A stretch of DNA of 64,000 bases, taken from the NCBI RefSeq assembly GCF_038002345.1, contig NZ_JBBOCJ010000001.1, positions 4,154,001-4,218,000 of the forward strand, written 5' to 3'. The stretch is from Paenibacillus sp. FSL M7-0420 (GTDB lineage: Bacteria; Bacillota; Bacilli; Paenibacillales; Paenibacillaceae). Positions 1-10,144 of the stretch are shown here, piece after piece (within the stretch, counting starts at the first letter, position 1; every line of letters starts with the position of its first letter). The position numbers were made by a program, and so were the translations under genes. Under the pieces are notes generated by a model. That model ran no database searches. It had not been told where the DNA came from and was given only the letters and a program-made list of their open reading frames with translations.

Positions 1-307
1 TCAGCAGCTCATCTTGTTCTCTACGCTCGCGCCACCATTCTTCAGCTTCCGTCCGTGCTGATTCCACAATATTCTCCGCTTCCTCGGAGGCGCTGCGGAC
101 TTGACTCTCCGCGAACTCCTGAGCATCCTTCAGCATTTGCTTGCGTGACTGCTCCGCTGCCTCTCTCGCGGGGTCCTGGTAGTGTACTTCACCCGGAGGC
201 TCTTCAGGAGCCGGCTCTTCAGTCAGACCTGCATGATGCCTGGCCTGTTCAAGACGCTTCAGCACATCTACCGGAATATATTGAGAATGCTTGATCAGCT
301 TAGACAA
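1..307 (-). CDS. fliH: Flagellar assembly protein FliH (partial, N-terminal part)
   Basis: FliH is the negative regulator and escort of the flagellar export ATPase FliI. Only the first ~102 residues are in the window; the gene runs off the left edge. The best start is a TTG at 307 that overlaps the end of fliG, reading LSKLIKHSQYIPVDVLKRLE, followed by an acidic, Glu/Ala/Arg-rich stretch typical of the FliH coiled coil. The call rests mainly on its position directly after fliF-fliG, as in other Bacillales, and on composition. The TTG start fits translational coupling to fliG. Confidence 0.8.
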   Translation of the reverse strand, partial: MSKLIKHSQYIPVDVLKRLEQARHHAGLTEEPAPEEPPGEVHYQDPAREAAEQSRKQMLKDAQEFAESQVRSASEEAENIVESARTEAEEWWRERREQDELL

Positions 308-1316
308 TAATGTCATCTCCTCCGCCACGGGCGATGATAATTTCACCAGACTCTTCGAGTCTGCGGATCGTGCCTACGATGCGGGTCTGTGCTTCTTCCA
401 CATCACGCAGCCGCACAGGTCCCATGTATTCCATTTCCTCGCGGAAGGTCTCGGCCATACGCTTGGACATATTGCGGAAGATCACATCCCGCACTTCCTC
501 GCTGGCCACCTTGAGCGCAAGCTGCAAGTCCGCGTTGTCGATATCCTTGATAATCCGCTGAATCGAGCGGTTGTCGACATTGACGATATCCTCGAAGACG
601 AACATACGCTTCTTGATTTCCTCGGCCAGCTCCGGGTCCTGAATTTCCAGGGAATCCAGAATGGTCCGCTCTGTACCGCGGTCTACGCCGTTCAAAATCT
701 GTACAATCGATTCGATACCGCCTGCATTCGTATAATCCTGGGTGACTGTAGCAGACAGCTTCTGTTCCAGCACACGTTCGATTTGGGTGACCACCTCTGG
801 AGAGGTGCTGTCCATAATCGCTATTCTTCTGGCCACCTCCGCCTGCTTCTCCTGAGGCAGGGAAGACAGAATGGAGGCCGCCTGTTCAAATTGCAGATAA
901 GAGAGTACAAGCGCAATAGTCTGTACATTCTCGTTCTGGATGAAGTTGAGAATCTGGTTCGGATCAGCCTTACGGGCAAAATCGAAAGGTCTTACCTGCA
1001 GCGTTGCCGTCAGGCGGTTGATGACTTCGAGCGCCTTGGCCGAGCCGAGAGCTTTCTCCAGAATCTCTTTGGCGTAATTGATACCGCCCTGCGAGATATA
1101 TTCCTGTGCGAGGCAGATCTGATGGAATTCGGACATAATCGACTCTTTTTCCCCGCTGTCCACCTTGCGTACATTCGCAATTTCCAGCGTCAGCTGTTCG
1201 ATCTCCTCATCCCGCAGATGCTTAAATATTTGTGCCGATACTTCAGGCCCTAGTGTGATAAGCAGGATCGCCGCCTTTTGACGGCCGCTGAGTCCCTGCT
1301 GGCTAGCTTTTGCCAT
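300..1316 (-). CDS. fliG: Flagellar motor switch protein FliG
   Basis: FliG forms the rotor ring that binds FliF and receives torque from the stator. The 338-residue protein has the usual length. The ATG at 1316 is preferred over upstream codons because AGAGGTGA lies just before it and the protein then starts MAKASQQGLSGRQKAAILL. The C-terminal torque domain is clear (FVFEDIVNVDNRSIQRIIKDI near residues 225-245). The middle-domain EHPQ motif, which binds FliM, reads ENVQ at about residues 129-132, which is unusual. It sits between fliF and fliH in the flagellar operon and overlaps the fliH start. Confidence 0.95.
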   Translation of the reverse strand: MAKASQQGLSGRQKAAILLITLGPEVSAQIFKHLRDEEIEQLTLEIANVRKVDSGEKESIMSEFHQICLAQEYISQGGINYAKEILEKALGSAKALEVINRLTATLQVRPFDFARKADPNQILNFIQNENVQTIALVLSYLQFEQAASILSSLPQEKQAEVARRIAIMDSTSPEVVTQIERVLEQKLSATVTQDYTNAGGIESIVQILNGVDRGTERTILDSLEIQDPELAEEIKKRMFVFEDIVNVDNRSIQRIIKDIDNADLQLALKVASEEVRDVIFRNMSKRMAETFREEMEYMGPVRLRDVEEAQTRIVGTIRRLEESGEIIIARGGGDDIIV

Positions 1317-1320
1317 CTCT

Positions 1321-2910
1321 TCACCTCTGTTCTTCAGCAAGCCAGGTGCGGAGCAGATTCACGAATTCATCCGGCTTCTTCTTCGCCAGACTTTCCAGCT
1401 GCTTGCGGACCTGACTTTCATTCGTCACGCTATCCATATTAATTGAAGGGAACTCGGTAGGAACCTGCAGCGGAATATCTTCTTCGACCTCTTCCTCCTG
1501 CTTGTTCTTGCGGCTGCGGTAGATCAGATAGCCTCCGCCTGCACCGACCAGCAGAGCAGCCGCACCGATGGCCCAGATCATCCAGGTTGCCAGTCCGCCG
1601 GATGCGTTCTCGGCAGTGGCACCTCCAAATTGTTGCGAGAATACCGAAACTTTTTTGGTCAGGTCTGCGTCTGTATAAGTGATACCTGAATCTGCCAGGG
1701 ACGCGCGGACAATGTTGACCAGAATGTTCTGTATCGCTCCTGAAGTAGCCTCATCCAAAGTTGTTTGTCCTGCAGGTGGTTCAACCGCGACATTTATGGT
1801 TAAATCTTTTACAGTATATGGACTTGCGATAATATCTTTAGTGATTCTAGTAACTTCATAGTTCCTTGTCTCCGATGATTCCTCAGAAGAAGAGGCACCT
1901 GTGTCAGCCCCCGCAGGATAACCTGCAACATCTTCAGACCCTGTACCTGCGACTCCTCCGGAAGTGTTCCCTTGGCCCGAGAATGTTTTGCTGATAATCT
2001 GCGAGCTGATCTCAATCCCCTTCATATTCTCAGCATCCACCGGTACTACGACATCTTCCTTTCTGTTCTCCTTATCGAAATTAAGCTTGGAGAACACCAG
2101 GACATCGACCTTATCGGGACCTGTGAGAGTACTCAGGAATTGCTTCACATCTCGCTTCACATCATCTTCGAATTTTTTCTTGAGTGCGAAGTTCTCTTCA
2201 ACCTGGCTGGAGATCCCCGCCTGGCCGCCCTTGGCCGTCGGTTTCAGCTCCACCTCGTTGTTGGTGATTGTAATGTTGTCGATGGGAAGATTCGGGACAG
2301 CGGTCTTCACGAGATTGAAGTAGCCGTCAATATTCTCCTGGGAAGGTCTGAATCCCGGATCAAAGCTCATCACCACAGAAGCCTGTGCTTTCTCCTGATC
2401 CTCCTGTGAGGCGAATACCGTCTCCTTCGGCAGAGTAATGAGAACCTTGGCGTCTTTAATCCCCTGCATCCTTCTCATCAGCTGTTCAACTTCACCATTA
2501 AGCGCATTGTTGTATTTAACATTGAATTCACTGTCTGTAGTACCGATCATGGACGAGGATTCATTGAATACCTTGTACCCGATTGAGCCTTGCTGAACGA
2601 TTCCCTGAGAACCAACAGCTATCTTGATGCGTGCAGCGTCCGTACTGGGAACTGAGATACTTTTACCATCCGGGCTTAAACGGTAAGACACCCCTGATGT
2701 ATCCAAATAACTCATAACTCCCGCTGAATCGGTACTGTCCAGGTCCTGAAAGGCAACCTCGTATTCCACCTTCGATAACTGCATGGTCGTAACTACGATT
2801 ATTATAATGATAATAAACAGAGTGGAGAAAAATAATATCTTCTGTTTACCGCTGAATCTGTTCCAATACTGGGTTATCTTCTCCCGGTACTGGGCCAATC
2901 TTTCATTCAC
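1321..2910 (-). CDS. fliF: Flagellar MS-ring protein FliF
   Basis: FliF builds the membrane-embedded MS ring on which the basal body assembles. The 529-residue product has an N-terminal membrane helix at about residues 25-45 (FFSTLFIIIIIIVVTTMQL), ring-building domains in between, a second helix near 442-463, and a cytoplasmic tail ending in the FliG-binding segment (KKPDEFVNLLRTWLAEE). A Ser/Gly/Glu-rich linker around residues 310-345 corresponds to the extracytoplasmic insertion. The fliG start follows its stop by only a few bases, which supports one transcript. Confidence 0.96.
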   Translation of the reverse strand: MNERLAQYREKITQYWNRFSGKQKILFFSTLFIIIIIIVVTTMQLSKVEYEVAFQDLDSTDSAGVMSYLDTSGVSYRLSPDGKSISVPSTDAARIKIAVGSQGIVQQGSIGYKVFNESSSMIGTTDSEFNVKYNNALNGEVEQLMRRMQGIKDAKVLITLPKETVFASQEDQEKAQASVVMSFDPGFRPSQENIDGYFNLVKTAVPNLPIDNITITNNEVELKPTAKGGQAGISSQVEENFALKKKFEDDVKRDVKQFLSTLTGPDKVDVLVFSKLNFDKENRKEDVVVPVDAENMKGIEISSQIISKTFSGQGNTSGGVAGTGSEDVAGYPAGADTGASSSEESSETRNYEVTRITKDIIASPYTVKDLTINVAVEPPAGQTTLDEATSGAIQNILVNIVRASLADSGITYTDADLTKKVSVFSQQFGGATAENASGGLATWMIWAIGAAALLVGAGGGYLIYRSRKNKQEEEVEEDIPLQVPTEFPSINMDSVTNESQVRKQLESLAKKKPDEFVNLLRTWLAEEQR

Positions 2911-2944
2911 AGTGTCACCCCATCCGAAACGTAGCTAGGATTAT

Positions 2945-3253
2945 TTAGATTTGAGTTCTCATAATTTCCTGATAGGCTTCAATCACTTTGTTCCGGACTT
3001 GTGTAGTCAGCTGCAAACTCAGCAATGCCTGTTGGGACGAAATCATAGCCTCATCAATGTTGACCTCTCCCAGTACAAATTTGTTACTCATGTCTTTCGC
3101 CTGCTGTTCCTGATCTGCTACCTGGTTAAGCGCATTCTCCAGATATGAACCGAAGCTCTGTCCCGGCTCTTGCACGGCTGAGGATTCTGCAGCTACGGAT
3201 TTCATAGCCAGCGGCTGAACCGCCTGGTTCCCGATCAATAAATTCTGTATCAA
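2945..3253 (-). CDS. fliE: Flagellar hook-basal body protein FliE
   Basis: FliE joins the MS ring to the proximal rod. The 102-residue product has the usual size and the conserved C-terminal helix (LQLTTQVRNKVIEAYQEIM). Translation starts at a TTG at 3253, 5 bases after GGGGGAG. The gene lies between flgC (29 bases upstream) and fliF (34 bases downstream), the classical Bacillales order flgB-flgC-fliE-fliF. Confidence 0.93.
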   Translation of the reverse strand: MIQNLLIGNQAVQPLAMKSVAAESSAVQEPGQSFGSYLENALNQVADQEQQAKDMSNKFVLGEVNIDEAMISSQQALLSLQLTTQVRNKVIEAYQEIMRTQI

Positions 3254-3282
3254 TTCTTCTCCCCCTAGACAGTCAATTCATT

Positions 3283-3729
3283 CTACCGGCCGATTTCAAG
3301 CGCCTTGGTCACCATGGATTTGGATGCATTCAGCATCGTAACATTCGCTTCGTAAGAACGGGAGGCAGACAGCATGTCTACCATTTCCTTGGTCACATCC
3401 ACATTCGGCATATAGACATAACCGTCAGCGTCCGCATCAGGATGGCTCGGATTATACACCGGCTTGAGCGGAGAAGAATCCTCGATAATCGATTTCACCT
3501 TGACGCCATCATTGCCGCCGCTCATCTTGGAGCCCAGTATATTCGCGAAGCTGTCAGCCTGGGTAGTTTCCAGAACTGTGAGCTTACGGCGGTAAGGTAC
3601 GGCTTTGCCGTCCACCACGGAGGCTCTTGTGGTCTCGGCGTTGGCGATATTGGAGGAGATCACATCCATCCGCAGTCGCTGGGCGGTTAAAGCCGAGGCG
3701 CTAATACCAAAGCTGCTGCCAAAGTTCAT
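3283..3729 (-). CDS. flgC: Flagellar basal-body rod protein FlgC
   Basis: FlgC is a proximal rod subunit exported through the flagellar type III system. The 148-residue protein shows both rod signatures: the N-terminal rod motif (RLRMDVISSNIANAETT, near residues 19-36) and the C-terminal rod/hook helix (VDMLSASRSYEANVTML, near 116-132). GGGAGGG precedes the ATG. It begins 6 bases after flgB stops, so the two are almost certainly co-translated. Confidence 0.96.
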   Translation of the reverse strand: MNFGSSFGISASALTAQRLRMDVISSNIANAETTRASVVDGKAVPYRRKLTVLETTQADSFANILGSKMSGGNDGVKVKSIIEDSSPLKPVYNPSHPDADADGYVYMPNVDVTKEMVDMLSASRSYEANVTMLNASKSMVTKALEIGR

Positions 3730-3735
3730 TATTCA

Positions 3736-4143
3736 TTACCCTCCCTGTACAACTGTACGCATCATTGTGATCTGACTGTTCAGCTGTTCAACATAGGAGT
3801 TGTATCTCAGCTGGTTCTCGGCGCTCAGTGCCTGTTCACGATCCATATCCACATTGTTGCCGTTGTTATTCATAGATGTAGTCTCATCGGTACTGACCAC
3901 AGCGGCCGGCATACCGGTCACTGTCCCGAAGCGGAAATGACGGGAGTCTGATACTTTCGCACCCAGCGTGGCTTTAAGTCCGCTCTCCTGATCTCTCAGG
4001 AAGCTCTCAAAGCTGACATCTGAACGTTTAAAATTTGGTGTATCATTATTTGCTACATTATTAGCCAGAACACTTTGTCGTTTGGTGGCGGCATCTAGGC
4101 CTCCTTGTAATCTTTGAAAACTGACACTGTTCAGCAAACCCAT
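3736..4143 (-). CDS. flgB: Flagellar basal-body rod protein FlgB
   Basis: FlgB is a proximal rod subunit and the first gene of this flagellar operon. The ATG at 4143 is chosen because GGAAGGGGGAT precedes it and the protein then begins MGLLNSVSFQRLQGGLDAA, giving 135 residues. The rod motif LANNVANNDTPNFKRSDVSF is clear, and the end MRTVVQGG matches family C termini. In B. subtilis codY precedes flgB; here a 376-base gap and then hslU lie upstream. Confidence 0.95.
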   Translation of the reverse strand: MGLLNSVSFQRLQGGLDAATKRQSVLANNVANNDTPNFKRSDVSFESFLRDQESGLKATLGAKVSDSRHFRFGTVTGMPAAVVSTDETTSMNNNGNNVDMDREQALSAENQLRYNSYVEQLNSQITMMRTVVQGG

Positions 4144-4519
4144 AGTAATCCCCCTTCCAAACCTATCATAATGAAAAGAATTCCACAACTTTGTTCAAAT
4201 CCCTGCTTATTTTCGACAAATAAAGTCATTTTTTTCACAACATATTCGTCTTAAAGTCGAACCATGTCGATGAATGATTCTTATGTCAATCTCACATACA
4301 TTGATTCTCTTAGAATTTGTATATTATTACAATAAGAAATAAGCCCTATCTTTTCTGAAAAGAGAGGGCTTAAAGCATGTTTTTACAATTATTTTCCTTT
4401 TATATTACATTTTATGTTTTATTATAGAATTATTTAACTTTTTATGCATGAATTTAGAATCAAATTTGTATAACCATAATTCGAATTACCTATATTAATG
4501 ATTTTATAGCTCTGCCTTC
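4144..4519. other. Intergenic region between hslU and flgB
   Basis: This 376-base AT-rich stretch holds the hslU terminator (4341-4371) and must contain the promoter of the flagellar operon. On the minus strand a TTGACA hexamer lies around 4280-4285, but the hexamer 17 bases downstream (CATGGT) is a poor -10, so I do not call a promoter. No coding sequence is visible; codY, found here in B. subtilis, is missing. Confidence 0.6.
4341..4371 (-). terminator. Rho-independent terminator after hslU
   Basis: An inverted repeat AAGCCCT...AGGGCTT with additional pairing of the inner CTTTT and AAAAG lies between hslU and flgB. On the minus strand it is followed by a T-rich run (ATTTCTTATT). It would end the hslV-hslU transcript before the flagellar operon. 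Confidence 0.65.
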
Positions 4520-5920
4520 TCACAGAATATATTGGCTTAAGTCGCGGTCCTGCGCGATTCCTGCCAGTTTTTCGCGAACATACTCCGGAGTGATGACCAT
4601 TGTGTCGAGCGTCAGCTCAGGCGCCTCGAACGATAGATCCTCCAGCAGCTTTTCCAGGATCGTATGAAGACGCCGTGCCCCGATGTTCTCCATATTCTGA
4701 TTCACGGAGGCCGCGATCTTGGCAATTTCCTGAATGGCTTCCTTCTGGAACTGGATTTCAATGTTCTCCGTCTGCAGTAAATGCACATATTGTTTCGTAA
4801 GTGCGTTCTCAGGTTCCGTAAGAATAGATACAAAGTCCTCAAGTGTCAGACTGCTCAGCTCTACACGGATCGGGAAGCGCCCCTGAAGCTCAGGGATCAG
4901 ATCTGAAGGCTTGGCAATATGAAAAGCGCCTGCGGCGATGAACAGCACGTAGTCTGTCTTCACAGGCCCGTATTTGGTCATGACTGTCGACCCCTCGACG
5001 ATGGGCAGAATATCGCGCTGCACGCCTTCGCGGGATACATCGGGACCGGAGCCCTTGCCCTGGCTGGCCACCTTGTCGATCTCGTCGATGAAAATAATCC
5101 CGGATTGCTCTGCGCGTGCTACCGACTCCTGAATCATGTCGTCCGTGTCAATCAGCTTGGCCGCTTCATCCTGAATCAGCACCTTGCGGGCTTCACGGAT
5201 CGGCAGCTTGCGCTTCTTCGTACGCTTCGGCAGCAGGTTCCCGAACATCTCCTGCATGTTCATACCCATCTGGTCATTGCCCTGCCCGGCGAACATATCC
5301 ATCATCGAAGGCGTCGTGTCCTCGACATCAATCTCAATGACGTCATCCTCTAACTGGCCGGCGAGCAGCTTGAACTTGATCCCTCTGCGGCGTTCGCTCA
5401 GGCTTCCGTCCTCCGGCTCTTCCTTGGATTCTTCCGCCCCGCCGTTGTTCCCGCCAAAAATCATCTCAAACGGATTGCGCTGCGATTTCCCCTTTGAGGA
5501 GGAAGGGACCAGAATGGCCACAATCCGGTCATTCGCCAGCTCTTCTGCACGGTCCTTCACCTTTTCGGTGCGCTCCAGCTTCACCATACGGATAGAAGTC
5601 TCTACCAGATCACGGACCATCGACTCCACATCACGCCCCACGTAGCCGACTTCCGTAAATTTGGTCGCTTCGACTTTGATAAACGGGGCATTAACAAGCT
5701 TAGCCAGACGCCGGGCGATCTCTGTTTTACCTACACCGGTAGGGCCGATCATCAGGATATTCTTTGGCACAACCTCATCCCGCAGCTCCTCGGACAACAG
5801 ACTGCGCCGATACCGGTTGCGGAGGGCAACGGCCACTGATTTCTTGGCCTGCTTTTGACCTACGATATATTTGTCAAGCTCTGTTACGATCTGGCGTGGC
5901 GTAAGCGATTGATTCACCAT
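4520..5920 (-). CDS. hslU: ATP-dependent protease ATPase subunit HslU (ClpY)
   Basis: HslU is the AAA+ unfoldase that feeds substrates into the HslV peptidase. The 466-residue protein shows the Walker A motif GPTGVGKTE near residue 59, Walker [10 protein letters not shown] near 275, the arginine-finger region GRFPIRVEL, and the family C terminus ending DLSQYIL that docks into HslV. The acidic, low-complexity insert around residues 150-235 is the I domain. It starts 34 bases after the hslV stop on the same strand. Confidence 0.97.
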   Translation of the reverse strand: MVNQSLTPRQIVTELDKYIVGQKQAKKSVAVALRNRYRRSLLSEELRDEVVPKNILMIGPTGVGKTEIARRLAKLVNAPFIKVEATKFTEVGYVGRDVESMVRDLVETSIRMVKLERTEKVKDRAEELANDRIVAILVPSSSKGKSQRNPFEMIFGGNNGGAEESKEEPEDGSLSERRRGIKFKLLAGQLEDDVIEIDVEDTTPSMMDMFAGQGNDQMGMNMQEMFGNLLPKRTKKRKLPIREARKVLIQDEAAKLIDTDDMIQESVARAEQSGIIFIDEIDKVASQGKGSGPDVSREGVQRDILPIVEGSTVMTKYGPVKTDYVLFIAAGAFHIAKPSDLIPELQGRFPIRVELSSLTLEDFVSILTEPENALTKQYVHLLQTENIEIQFQKEAIQEIAKIAASVNQNMENIGARRLHTILEKLLEDLSFEAPELTLDTMVITPEYVREKLAGIAQDRDLSQYIL

Positions 5921-5953
5921 TGTGACTTCCTCCCTTTATATATGGCACCTTGC

Positions 5954-6496
5954 CTATAACTCTTCGACAATAATATTGGAATTGGTATATACACAGATCT
6001 CGGAGGCAATTTGCAGCGCTTCTCTGGCAATGTCACCGGCACCCAGATGGGAGGCATGGCGCTTGAGCGCCCGCCCGGAAGCCAGCGCAAAGTTACCGCC
6101 GGAGCCGATCGCCAGTACATCATCATCCGGCTCGATAATTTCACCATTGCCGGAGATCAGCAGCATGCCTTCCTTATCCATTACAATCATGAGCGCTTCC
6201 AGCTTGCGCAGAATGCGGTCCTGGCGCCAATCCTTGGCCAGCTCCACCGCTGCCCGCTGCAGATTGCCATGGTGCTCCTCAAGCTTCCCCTCGAACTTCT
6301 CGAACAGCGTAATCGCATCAGCAACGGAGCCTGCGAACCCGGCAATGACCTGACCTCTGTACAGGCGGCGGACCTTCTTGGCCGTCGTCTTCATAATGAC
6401 ACTCTCTCCGAATGTAACCTGGCCGTCACCGGCAATCGCCGCATGGCCGTTATGTCTTACCGCACAAATCGTAGTTGCATGAAAGCTGGGTAACAT
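5954..6496 (-). CDS. hslV: ATP-dependent protease subunit HslV (ClpQ)
   Basis: HslV is the proteasome-related peptidase that works with HslU. The ATG at 6496 is chosen over an upstream extension because GGAGGGTG precedes it and homology begins here ([17 protein letters not shown], then AGDGQVTFG); length is 180 residues. The nucleophile is probably a Thr of HATT, exposed after removal of a short propeptide. B. subtilis ClpQ is reported to use an N-terminal Ser, but residues 2-3 here are Leu-Pro. The usual upstream neighbour xerC/codV is missing; trmFO lies 70 bases upstream. Confidence 0.95.
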   Translation of the reverse strand: MLPSFHATTICAVRHNGHAAIAGDGQVTFGESVIMKTTAKKVRRLYRGQVIAGFAGSVADAITLFEKFEGKLEEHHGNLQRAAVELAKDWRQDRILRKLEALMIVMDKEGMLLISGNGEIIEPDDDVLAIGSGGNFALASGRALKRHASHLGAGDIAREALQIASEICVYTNSNIIVEEL

Positions 6497-6566
6497 GATG
6501 GGCACCCTCCTCAGATTAGGTAATGCAGGTCTGAACCTATTGTGCCGGTTGTGCAGAACTATCCGC

Positions 6567-7925
6567 TTATGCCGGATCAGCATCCACCGGCTCCGGCTCA
6601 GCATACTTCAATTCATGGGCTGCAGCATAAGCAGCAAGGCTGTCGAGCGCCCGGTAAGCCAGACGTTCATTCTTCTCTTTTTTGCTGCGGAACCGCGTCT
6701 CAAGCTTCGGCAGCAGACCAAAATTGGCATTCATCGGCTGGAAGTGTTCAGGATCTGCCGAAGTAATATAGGCGGGCATGCTGCCCAGCACCGTATCCTC
6801 GGGGAAGATCAGGCTCTCTTCGCCAAGCGCTGCTCTCGCTGCGTTCATACCGGCGATCATACCGGAAGCCGCAGATTCTACATACCCTTCCACCCCGGTC
6901 ATCTGGCCGGCAAAATACAGTCTCTCCCGGCCCTTCATCTGGTAAGTGGGCTGCAGCAGCTTGGGGGAATTAATGAAGGTATTGCGGTGCATGACCCCAT
7001 AACGCACATATTCCGCTTGCTCCAGGCCCGGAATGAGTGAGAATACGCGTTTTTGCTCTCCCCACTTCAGATGGGTCTGGAAGCCAACCAGATTATACAG
7101 CGTACCGGCAGCATTATCCTGACGAAGTTGCACAACCGCGTAAGGCAGCTTGCCTGTATGAGGATTCATCAGTCCTACAGGCTTCATAGGGCCGAACAGT
7201 GCCGTCTGCTTGCCGCGTCTCATCATAATTTCAATCGGCATACAGCCTTCAAAGTAAATCTCTTTCTCAAAATCTTTGAGTGCAGCCGTCTCAGCCGAGA
7301 TCAGCGCATCATAAAAAATATCGAATTCCTCTTCCGTCATCGGACAGTTCAGATAGGCGGCTTCGCCTTTATCATAGCGGGAGGCCAGATAGACCTTGCT
7401 CATATCGATGCTGTCTTTCTCTACAATCGGAGCCGCTGCATCATAGAAATAAAAATACTCTTCGCCAAGCAGTCCCTTGATCTCCGAGGACAGGGAGGGT
7501 GAAGTCAGCGGCCCGGTGGCAATAACAACAATCCCTTCCTCCGGTATATGCGTAAGTTCCTCGTTTATGACTTCCACCAGAGGGTGGTTATGCAGCATGG
7601 ACGTGATTTCACCGGAGAATCCGTCCCGGTCAACAGCAAGAGCGCCTCCCGCCGGAACGGCATGCCTGTCGGCTGCACCCAGTACCAGGGAGCCCAGGCG
7701 CCGCATTTCTTCTTTTAGTACACCCACTGCATTTCCGAGGCCATTCGCCCGCAATGAGTTGCTGCAGACCAGCTCGGCGAACTGATCTGTATGATGCGCC
7801 GGTGTCTTCACGACAGGACGCATCTCATACAATCTGACCGGAACACCGCGCGAAGCGATCTGCCAGGCAGCTTCACTTCCGGCCAGACCTGCTCCGATAA
7901 CGGTTACTTGTGCTTTTTCTGTCAA
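6567..7925 (-). CDS. trmFO: tRNA (uracil-54,C5)-methyltransferase TrmFO, folate-dependent
   Basis: TrmFO uses methylene-tetrahydrofolate and FAD to make ribothymidine at tRNA position 54. The 452-residue protein has the N-terminal FAD-binding motif [13 protein letters not shown] (residues 9-21) and the family signature [20 protein letters not shown] near residues 54-73. The topA-trmFO-hslV-hslU order is that of B. subtilis without xerC. It starts 23 bases after topA stops, consistent with one operon. Confidence 0.96.
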   Translation of the reverse strand: MTEKAQVTVIGAGLAGSEAAWQIASRGVPVRLYEMRPVVKTPAHHTDQFAELVCSNSLRANGLGNAVGVLKEEMRRLGSLVLGAADRHAVPAGGALAVDRDGFSGEITSMLHNHPLVEVINEELTHIPEEGIVVIATGPLTSPSLSSEIKGLLGEEYFYFYDAAAPIVEKDSIDMSKVYLASRYDKGEAAYLNCPMTEEEFDIFYDALISAETAALKDFEKEIYFEGCMPIEIMMRRGKQTALFGPMKPVGLMNPHTGKLPYAVVQLRQDNAAGTLYNLVGFQTHLKWGEQKRVFSLIPGLEQAEYVRYGVMHRNTFINSPKLLQPTYQMKGRERLYFAGQMTGVEGYVESAASGMIAGMNAARAALGEESLIFPEDTVLGSMPAYITSADPEHFQPMNANFGLLPKLETRFRSKKEKNERLAYRALDSLAAYAAAHELKYAEPEPVDADPA

Positions 7926-7948
7926 TTTCCGTTCCTCCTGTAGCCCTA

Positions 7949-10045
7949 TTATTCTGCTAACTCATCGCTTTCGATTACAGCCTCTGTATGATCACATAAA
8001 GTGCACTGCAGCTTGGTTCCCTGCTTGTTGCGCTTCTCTATCATCCAGGAGCCGCAAGCCGGACATGGCTTCACTGACGGCTTATCCCAGGAGACAAAGT
8101 CACAGCCCGGATATTGGTCGCAGCCGTAGAAGACACGCCCCTTCTTGCTGCGCCGCTCCACTACCTTGCCTTCATGGCATTTCGGACAGCTTACACCGAT
8201 ATCCTTAATGATCGGCTTGGTGTTGCGGCATTCCGGAAATCCGGAGCAGGCCAGGAATTTGCCGAACCGGCCCAGCTTATAGACCATCGGCTTGCCGCAT
8301 TTCTCACACAGCTCATCGGAGACTTCATCTTCAATCTCGATTTCCTTCATTTCTTCTTCCGCATATAGGAGTCTTTTCTCAAAGGATTCATAGAACTGGG
8401 CCAGCACCTTCACCCAATCCTCCGCACCTTCCTCCACATGGTCAAGGTCCCCTTCCATATGGGCGGTGAATTCCACATTGAGAATTTCCGGGAAGAACTC
8501 TTCCATTTGCTCTATGATTAGTTCTCCAAGCTCAGTCGGCATGAACTTCTTCTCTTCAATCGCCACATACCCGCGCTTCTGGATCGTCTCCAGGGTCGGA
8601 GCATACGTACTTGGACGGCCTATACCCAGTTCCTCAAGCGTCTTGACGAGACGGGCTTCTGTATATCTTGGCGGCGGCTGGGTGAAATGCTGCTTCGGCT
8701 CAATCTCGCGCTTCTCCAGCTCATCGCCCGCCTTCAGCTGCGGCAGGAACTTCTCTTCGTCTGTTGTGCCGTCGTCATTCCCTTCCACATACACCTTCAT
8801 GAAGCCCGGGAACGAGACCTTGGACCCTACCGCTCTGAATATCGCTGTACCGGCTGTAATATCTACCGACAACGTATCCAGCAGCGCGGAAGACATCTGA
8901 CTGGACACAAAACGCTCCCATACCAGCTTATACAACCGGAATTGATCACGGCTCATGAATTCCTTGACCGTATCCGGCTCACGCAGTGCAGAGGTCGGAC
9001 GGATCGCTTCATGCGCGTCCTGGGCGCCCGCAGCCTTCTTGGAATATTGACGCGGCGTCTCGGGAATGAACTTCTCACCGTATTTGGATTGGATCAGCTC
9101 CTTGGCTTCATCCTGGGCCGTAGTGGATATACGCGTGGAATCTGTACGCATATAAGTGATTAACCCGACAGTGCCTTCCTTGCCCAGCTCCACTCCCTCA
9201 TAGAGCTGCTGTGCAACAGACATCGTCTTGGACGCGCGGAAGCCCAGCTTACGGGCAGCCTCCTGCTGCAGTGAGCTTGTCGTGAACGGAGCGGATGGAT
9301 GCCGCTGTCTCTCCTTCTCTTTCACTTCTTTGACCTGGAAGGCCGCGTTCTTAATCGCTTCCAGCACTTCCTGCACATCGCTCTCTTGACCCAGTTCCTT
9401 CTTCTCGCCGTTCAGCCGGTGGAACTTGGCTTCGAATTCAGAATCCCGAATCGCTAGCCGGGCAGTAATGCTCCAGTATTCTGTAGGAATGAATTCAGAA
9501 ATTTCATTCTCCCGGTCCATAACAATCTTGACCGCTACCGATTGTACCCGTCCGGCGGAGAGGCCTTTTTTGACTTTCTTCCATAATAGAGGGCTAATCT
9601 TGTAACCGACAAGCCGGTCCAGAATCCGCCGCGCCTGCTGGGCGTTCACCAGATCCATATTAATCTTGCGCGGTGTCTTGAAGGCATCCTTCACCGCCTG
9701 CTTGGTAATTTCATTGAAGACCACACGGCATTCCTGTGTGTTGTCCAAATTCAGCGCATTTGCCAAATGCCAGGCAATAGCTTCCCCTTCGCGGTCCGGG
9801 TCAGCTGCGAGATAGACTTTTTTCACTTTTTTGCTGGCATCCTTAAGTTCCTTCAAGATAGAGCCCTTGCCGCGGATCGTTATATATTTGGGATTGAACT
9901 GATTCTCCACATCCACACCGATCTGACTTTTTGGCAAATCTATGATATGCCCCATTGATGCCTTAACAATATATTTGCTGCCCAGATATTTACCAATCGT
10001 TTTCGCTTTTGATGGTGATTCTACAATAACCAACGCATCTGCCAT
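7949..10045 (-). CDS. topA: DNA topoisomerase I
   Basis: TopA relaxes negatively supercoiled DNA through a tyrosine intermediate. The ATG at 10045 follows GGGAGGAAAACCT and gives [20 protein letters not shown], the Toprim start; 698 residues. [13 protein letters not shown] is the metal-binding Toprim motif, and the catalytic Tyr is in [10 protein letters not shown] near residue 300. Three C-terminal zinc ribbons are visible (CEKCGKP..., CPKCHEG..., CPACGSW...), the typical Bacillales form. dprA lies 100 bases upstream and trmFO 23 bases downstream. Confidence 0.97.
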   Translation of the reverse strand: MADALVIVESPSKAKTIGKYLGSKYIVKASMGHIIDLPKSQIGVDVENQFNPKYITIRGKGSILKELKDASKKVKKVYLAADPDREGEAIAWHLANALNLDNTQECRVVFNEITKQAVKDAFKTPRKINMDLVNAQQARRILDRLVGYKISPLLWKKVKKGLSAGRVQSVAVKIVMDRENEISEFIPTEYWSITARLAIRDSEFEAKFHRLNGEKKELGQESDVQEVLEAIKNAAFQVKEVKEKERQRHPSAPFTTSSLQQEAARKLGFRASKTMSVAQQLYEGVELGKEGTVGLITYMRTDSTRISTTAQDEAKELIQSKYGEKFIPETPRQYSKKAAGAQDAHEAIRPTSALREPDTVKEFMSRDQFRLYKLVWERFVSSQMSSALLDTLSVDITAGTAIFRAVGSKVSFPGFMKVYVEGNDDGTTDEEKFLPQLKAGDELEKREIEPKQHFTQPPPRYTEARLVKTLEELGIGRPSTYAPTLETIQKRGYVAIEEKKFMPTELGELIIEQMEEFFPEILNVEFTAHMEGDLDHVEEGAEDWVKVLAQFYESFEKRLLYAEEEMKEIEIEDEVSDELCEKCGKPMVYKLGRFGKFLACSGFPECRNTKPIIKDIGVSCPKCHEGKVVERRSKKGRVFYGCDQYPGCDFVSWDKPSVKPCPACGSWMIEKRNKQGTKLQCTLCDHTEAVIESDELAE

Positions 10046-10144
10046 AGGTTTTCCTCCCAAAAGTTCGTAAGCAGATCACCTCCTGAACCAGTCCTCGGAC
10101 CCGGCTGTACCAGGAAGTCTATGCTTACCACAGTTACTTCTATA

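Noticed and set aside
291..1253. 320-residue plus-strand frame
   Set aside because: Antisense shadow of fliG, which has clear family motifs on the other strand.
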